Below are positions 60,471 to 64,000 of a stretch of 64,000 nt of DNA, piece after piece. The DNA is from Erythrophleum ivorense (taxonomy: Eukaryota > Streptophyta > Magnoliopsida > Fabales > Fabaceae): assembly GCA_026724425.1 (NCBI GenBank), contig JAIUCV010000003.1:48734477-48798476 (forward strand), written 5' to 3'. Both the position numbers and the translations under genes were made by a program. The notes beneath the pieces were generated by a model that was given only the letters and a program-made list of their open reading frames with translations, had not been told where the DNA came from and ran no database searches. Position 1 is the first letter of the stretch. Each line of letters starts with the position of its first letter.

Positions 60471-62886
60471 AATTGCTTCATTCTTCTTTGACTTCTGGCC
60501 TTTGTACTAGAGCAGAGAGGACGAATTACATTTCTCCATTTTCTCCTTTACTGGACGAACCACTCTTCTCCCACACTGGACCCACCATCATCTCTATTTT
60601 CTTCCTCTATCTAGCACGTTGCCTTCCATATACTCTCCACCATCATTCATCTAACAAAGGCTATTCTCCTTCATCATCTCTTCATGGTAGAAAACTTGAG
60701 GGATTTTAGAACCACAAAATCCATGGGAGCTTAATTAAAGAGGGGTGGCACCAAGGTGAAGCAAGGAGGAGGAAGGCTTGAGCATCTTGATTTTACATAG
60801 ATTGAAGACCATTGGGGAGTTTATTTTTTCTACCTTTTCCTCTTTTAATTTCAAGAACTTAGAGATTTTTTAGTTTTAGGAATTTCTATATGGATTAAAT
60901 GTTGAGACCTAGTTTTAGGTTGGACAAATGATTTTATCTTAGATTGTAATCGGAATTGGTGTTATTTGGGATTTGAATTATGTTTTGTAGTTGCTGGAAT
61001 TTTGGTTTTCTAGATCTTATAATGTTGGTTGGATTGATGTTTGAGTTCTCTTGCATTAATTTGATTAATGTTATGATTTTAATTGTATATCTTGGTCTTT
61101 TGCGCTACTTGATTGTTGAATTGGGAAGTATGATTGCTTAATTGTTCAATTAGGTAATTGAAATCAAATTTCCAGAATTAATTGAATCCAATTGTTGAAA
61201 GATTTGATGGGTTTAATTGGCTTAATTACTTGCAAATTACTTGAATTAGCTAAAGGTTTCCTAGTCAAGTCAAGTGATATGCATTTGAGTTTAGGGTTCC
61301 CTATCCTTGGATTAAGTTAATTCAATACATTAGTCTATTATCTAATCACTTCTCTTGGTCTCAATCAATCTTTGGTAGTGATGAGAGCCAAAATCCCCTT
61401 GCAAAACCTTGGTTACCTCCTATTTGTCTTTGCATTTTTACAATCATTTTAATTTCAATTTAGAGCATTCTAGTTCAATTACTTGTTTAGTTTTTTTTTT
61501 CTTTTTTAGTTGAAATTTAATTTCTTAATTCAAAACTCCCCATTTGCATGCATTTAGTTAAATTAATTTTGCATTTAGCATAGAGAGAGTTTTTTAGAAT
61601 TTGCATCAAATAACAAGTATCAAATAATCACCTAAAATCAATTCAAATTAACCCCTAAATTGCTCCTTGGGAAGAATGACCTAGGTTTGACCTATACTGC
61701 ATTAATTCAATCTTAGTTTAATTGAGTGCTTAAGCGACTAAGGCATTATCAACTCCATTCTTTCATTTCAAATATGATTCTTAACTCCTTTTAAGCCTCT
61801 TGGAGTTATCATACAATTAAAACAAAGAGCCAAACTACATATTACTTCTTTAGGTCATAATATGGAACTTAAAGCACCAACTCACTTTCTATGAGTTTTA
61901 AATTTTTTTCAAGGCCTCCCCTCATTTTTATTCATCATATATGACTCAAGAATGGGTTTAAAAAAAATTTAAAACTCTCCCTAGCTATGCTATCCTTGCT
62001 TGGCCGAGGCTATGGAAGAAATGGAGCTCCTTGTAGTTTGCTTTATTTTCTCAAGGGAAGAAGCATATGGGAAGCCTCTTAGGGATCTTAGGAGCTTATT
62101 TAAACTTTTATTTAGGCCTAGGAATCATCATACAAAATCAGATTTTACAAGGTGCAATTGAAACCCTAGAACTTGCATCTTGAAATCTAATAGTTTTTTG
62201 TTGATTCCCTTTGCATATTCTTAATCTCCACATCCTTTTTCCTTAGAGTCACCCTTGGTTCTACCTAAAAATCAAGTCCTCCTAGGGTTTTCTCATGTTA
62301 GGCAAAATGGAAGAGGAGGGAACCAAAGATGACAACCATAGGAAAAGAAATTACCTTGTTTTCTTACTTTTTCTCACTTGAATCTTGTGTTCTTTGAGCT
62401 CTTCTATTCAAATCCGAATTTTTCCCTCAATTTCTCCTTTAAAACATATCCATATACTTCATTATAATTATAGGAAATAAAGGAGAATGAAAGAGAAGAG
62501 GTTTGGAAGAGAAAAAGCATGAAAAACTATGAAAATCTATACCTTTCTACCTTGAATTTCTCCTCCTTTTCTTCCTCCTCTTATGCGCCTCATCCCCTAG
62601 GGTTTTACTCTGGTTTTAGGCAGAACATAGTTGTGCATAATGAAGGGAGACAAAGGGCACATCATATTTATAGGTGAGAAGGAGTTACACTTTTCAAAAA
62701 TTCCCATTTTGCCTTTCATTCTTGGCATTTTCGTTTCTCCTTTGTTTTATCTCCTTTTTGAGAATCATACTTTCCATTATGAAATTTAGATTCCTAATTC
62801 AGTAAAATACCTTTGGAATCACTCAAATCAGAGATAAAACCTTCTTGAATGAATCCATCAAAGTTTGGGTACACTAACATTGGAAA

Positions 62887-63307
62887 ACATTCACATTCTT
62901 TTTGTCACAGGCCTCACATCTCAATTACTTATTGGGATTACAACTCCTTTGAGGAGAATCTGCTTTTAATGATCCCAACTTTTCTATTTATTAATGCATC
63001 TGTCTCTACAAGCTGGGACTTTTTCTAATTTCCTTTGCTCACTTATAGTGGCATTTTGTAGTTCCTCATTTCAATACTAATAGGCCTAATATACGTGTCT
63101 CATACTATCACCTAAGAGCTACTACCACTGACTACTATTGGACTCTGATAGGATGCTAGCTATTCTCATAATTTTGCTTATTGGAGATATACTGTACCAC
63201 TTACTTCATATAAAAACTACACCTAACCCCTTTCTAAATACATAAGCTAGCATGCGGGGATCTCTCTATCCCTCGGTTAGGGCTTACTATCTGTTAGGTA
63301 GTGGTTC
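62887..63307. other. Spacer, nothing recognised
   Basis: It follows the truncated end of A3. No open frame, repeat or RNA gene is evident. It may be the oldest host sequence in the right half of the window. Confidence 0.4.
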
Positions 63308-64000
63308 TGTAACACCCTAAAAATTAATTAAGGTGTTAATCATGGATTTAGATTAATTAAAAATAATTACTATAGAATAATTAGGTAAGTTAAGTGAATG
63401 AAAATTTTGGAGAGATAAATTCTTAATCTGGGTTTGAGATTTAATTAGAATAGAAACTTCATTTAGGCTTAAATTAATGTAGGAGATCATGATAAGAGAC
63501 TAATAGAGGCCTAATAAGTTAGGTGTAAACCCAATTTGATTCAATGTGTCAGAGGCCCAAGATCCACCTTTTATAGGCTTTTATAATTGGCCCAACAACC
63601 TTTGTGTAGACCCAAATCCTTTAAGCTCTTAAAACTTGGTATGGCCTAATTAAAATTCTGCAGCCCAACATATGAAACTGGCCCAACAAAGCTTTAAACC
63701 CGAAGCCCATTTGGAGTTGGATACTTGGAGCAGCTCATAACCCATAAAAAACCCAACTAAAACCCTAAACACTTCAGCCCCTTCCTCATTTTGCTTAAAC
63801 ATAAAAGAGAAATTTGGAGGTTTGAAGGGAGGCTAGGGTTTGGGGTAAGAAATCCATCATTTCCCACTTCTAGAGCAAGATTTAGCTAAGGTAATAGTTA
63901 TATAACTCAATCCCCTTCTCTTTCTCTTCATTTTGGCCCGATTAGTTTTTCATTTAGAGTATTCTCACCCATACCCAAAATCTAAAACTTGCCATTTAAT
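63308..64000 (+). mobile_element. Start of another TGTAACACC long LTR (runs off the window)
   Basis: TGTAACACCCTAAAAATTAA at 63308 fits the start of families A and B. The interior follows the same plan (pyrimidine-rich leader, then GGAGGTTTGAAGGGAGG and a possible splice donor AAGGTAAT near 63888), but direct sequence identity to A or B is low. It may be a further family. Confidence 0.45.

Larger units (their letters stand above)
46859..61751 (+). mobile_element. Athila-type Ty3/gypsy LTR retrotransposon, full length, inactive
   Basis: Two LTRs beginning TGATAAATG and ending ATCA bound an interior of 7,915 bases with a tRNA-Asp-type primer site, gag, protease, reverse transcriptase, RNase H, integrase and a purine tract. 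Flanks GCTCC (46854-46858) and ACTCC (61752-61756) form a 5-bp duplication with one mismatch. The first 140 bases of the two LTRs show about eight differences by eye, so the insertion is not recent. The 3' LTR contains the B3 insertion. Athila is favoured over other gypsy clades by the primer site, the GTGTGGGGGAA tract and the FMDDF reverse-transcriptase motif. It lies inside reverse A3. Confidence 0.9.
56848..61751 (+). repeat. Athila 3' LTR, split by B3
   Basis: TGATAAATGCTAATT to GGCATTATCA. Without the B3 insertion and its duplication it is about 2,059 bases, against 2,074 for the 5' LTR. The two pieces rejoin at AATTG. Confidence 0.9.
41000..62886 (-). mobile_element. Family A long LTR, reverse (copy A3), host of several nested insertions
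   Basis: It begins on the + strand with TGTAGCACCATATATTTC, the inverse of the A1 end, and continues in five pieces (41000-41598, 44707-45423, 45967-46858, 61752-62886). Insertions in order are B2 with a TRIM LTR, TRIM2 and the Athila element. A TATA-like stretch on the reverse strand lies near 62666-62676. Homology to A1 stops near 62886 at a point equal to about 335 bases inside A1, so the true 5' end is missing. No coding sequence of its own. Confidence 0.7.

Overview
The window is a gene-poor, AT-rich piece of a flowering-plant nuclear genome, probably a eudicot; I cannot name the species. The evidence is the content: an Athila-type Ty3/gypsy retrotransposon, a hAT transposon, CACTA-type ends, TRIM retrotransposons with a tRNA-iMet-type primer site, and many long terminal repeats (LTRs) without internal domains. 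I see no intact host gene, no rRNA or tRNA gene, and no CRISPR array. Every protein similarity I recognise is to transposable elements, and all of it is broken.

Layout. 1-1240 is the 3' end of a long LTR (family A here). 1447-2252 is a decayed TTF/ZMYM1-like hAT-domain pseudogene. 2609-3000 is a CACTA-like end. 4234-12851 is a complete hAT element with matching ends and an 8-bp target duplication; its transposase is split by a 3.8-kb family A LTR (6615-10437). 12860-17750 holds a MITE, a fold-back element and a second CACTA-like end. 17751-20836 is a reverse-strand LTR-like element (family C), followed by about 3.7 kb of unassigned old sequence.

24588-33600 is a three-level nest: reverse C, then forward A (26280-32776), then forward B (26335-29203). 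33877-40999 is a probable forward element (D) containing a reverse C copy (35339-38389) and a TRIM (40199-40625). 41000-62886 is a reverse A copy holding a B copy joined to a TRIM LTR (41599-44706), a rearranged TRIM (45424-45966) and a complete-length Athila element (46859-61751). The Athila 3' LTR holds a third B copy (57631-60470). A new LTR begins at 63308 and runs off the window.

Families A, B and C start TGTAA, end TTACA and are usually flanked by 5-bp duplications, yet they have no coding interior. They are best read as solo LTRs of large Tat/Ogre-like elements or as non-autonomous LTR elements. All three complete B copies lie inside another element, so B was active late.

The most interesting signals are: (1) TRIM LTRs carrying a plant snRNA-type promoter (USE plus TATA) with exactly 26 bases between the boxes in all seven copies; (2) arrays of the 12-base palindrome TCGCTATAGCGA in all B copies; (3) a TGAGATTC-N3-GAATCTCA palindrome and an 87-91-base exon-like block kept across the LTR families; (4) an Athila gag-pol in almost one continuous frame, with about 18 stops that look like C-to-T or G-to-A changes.
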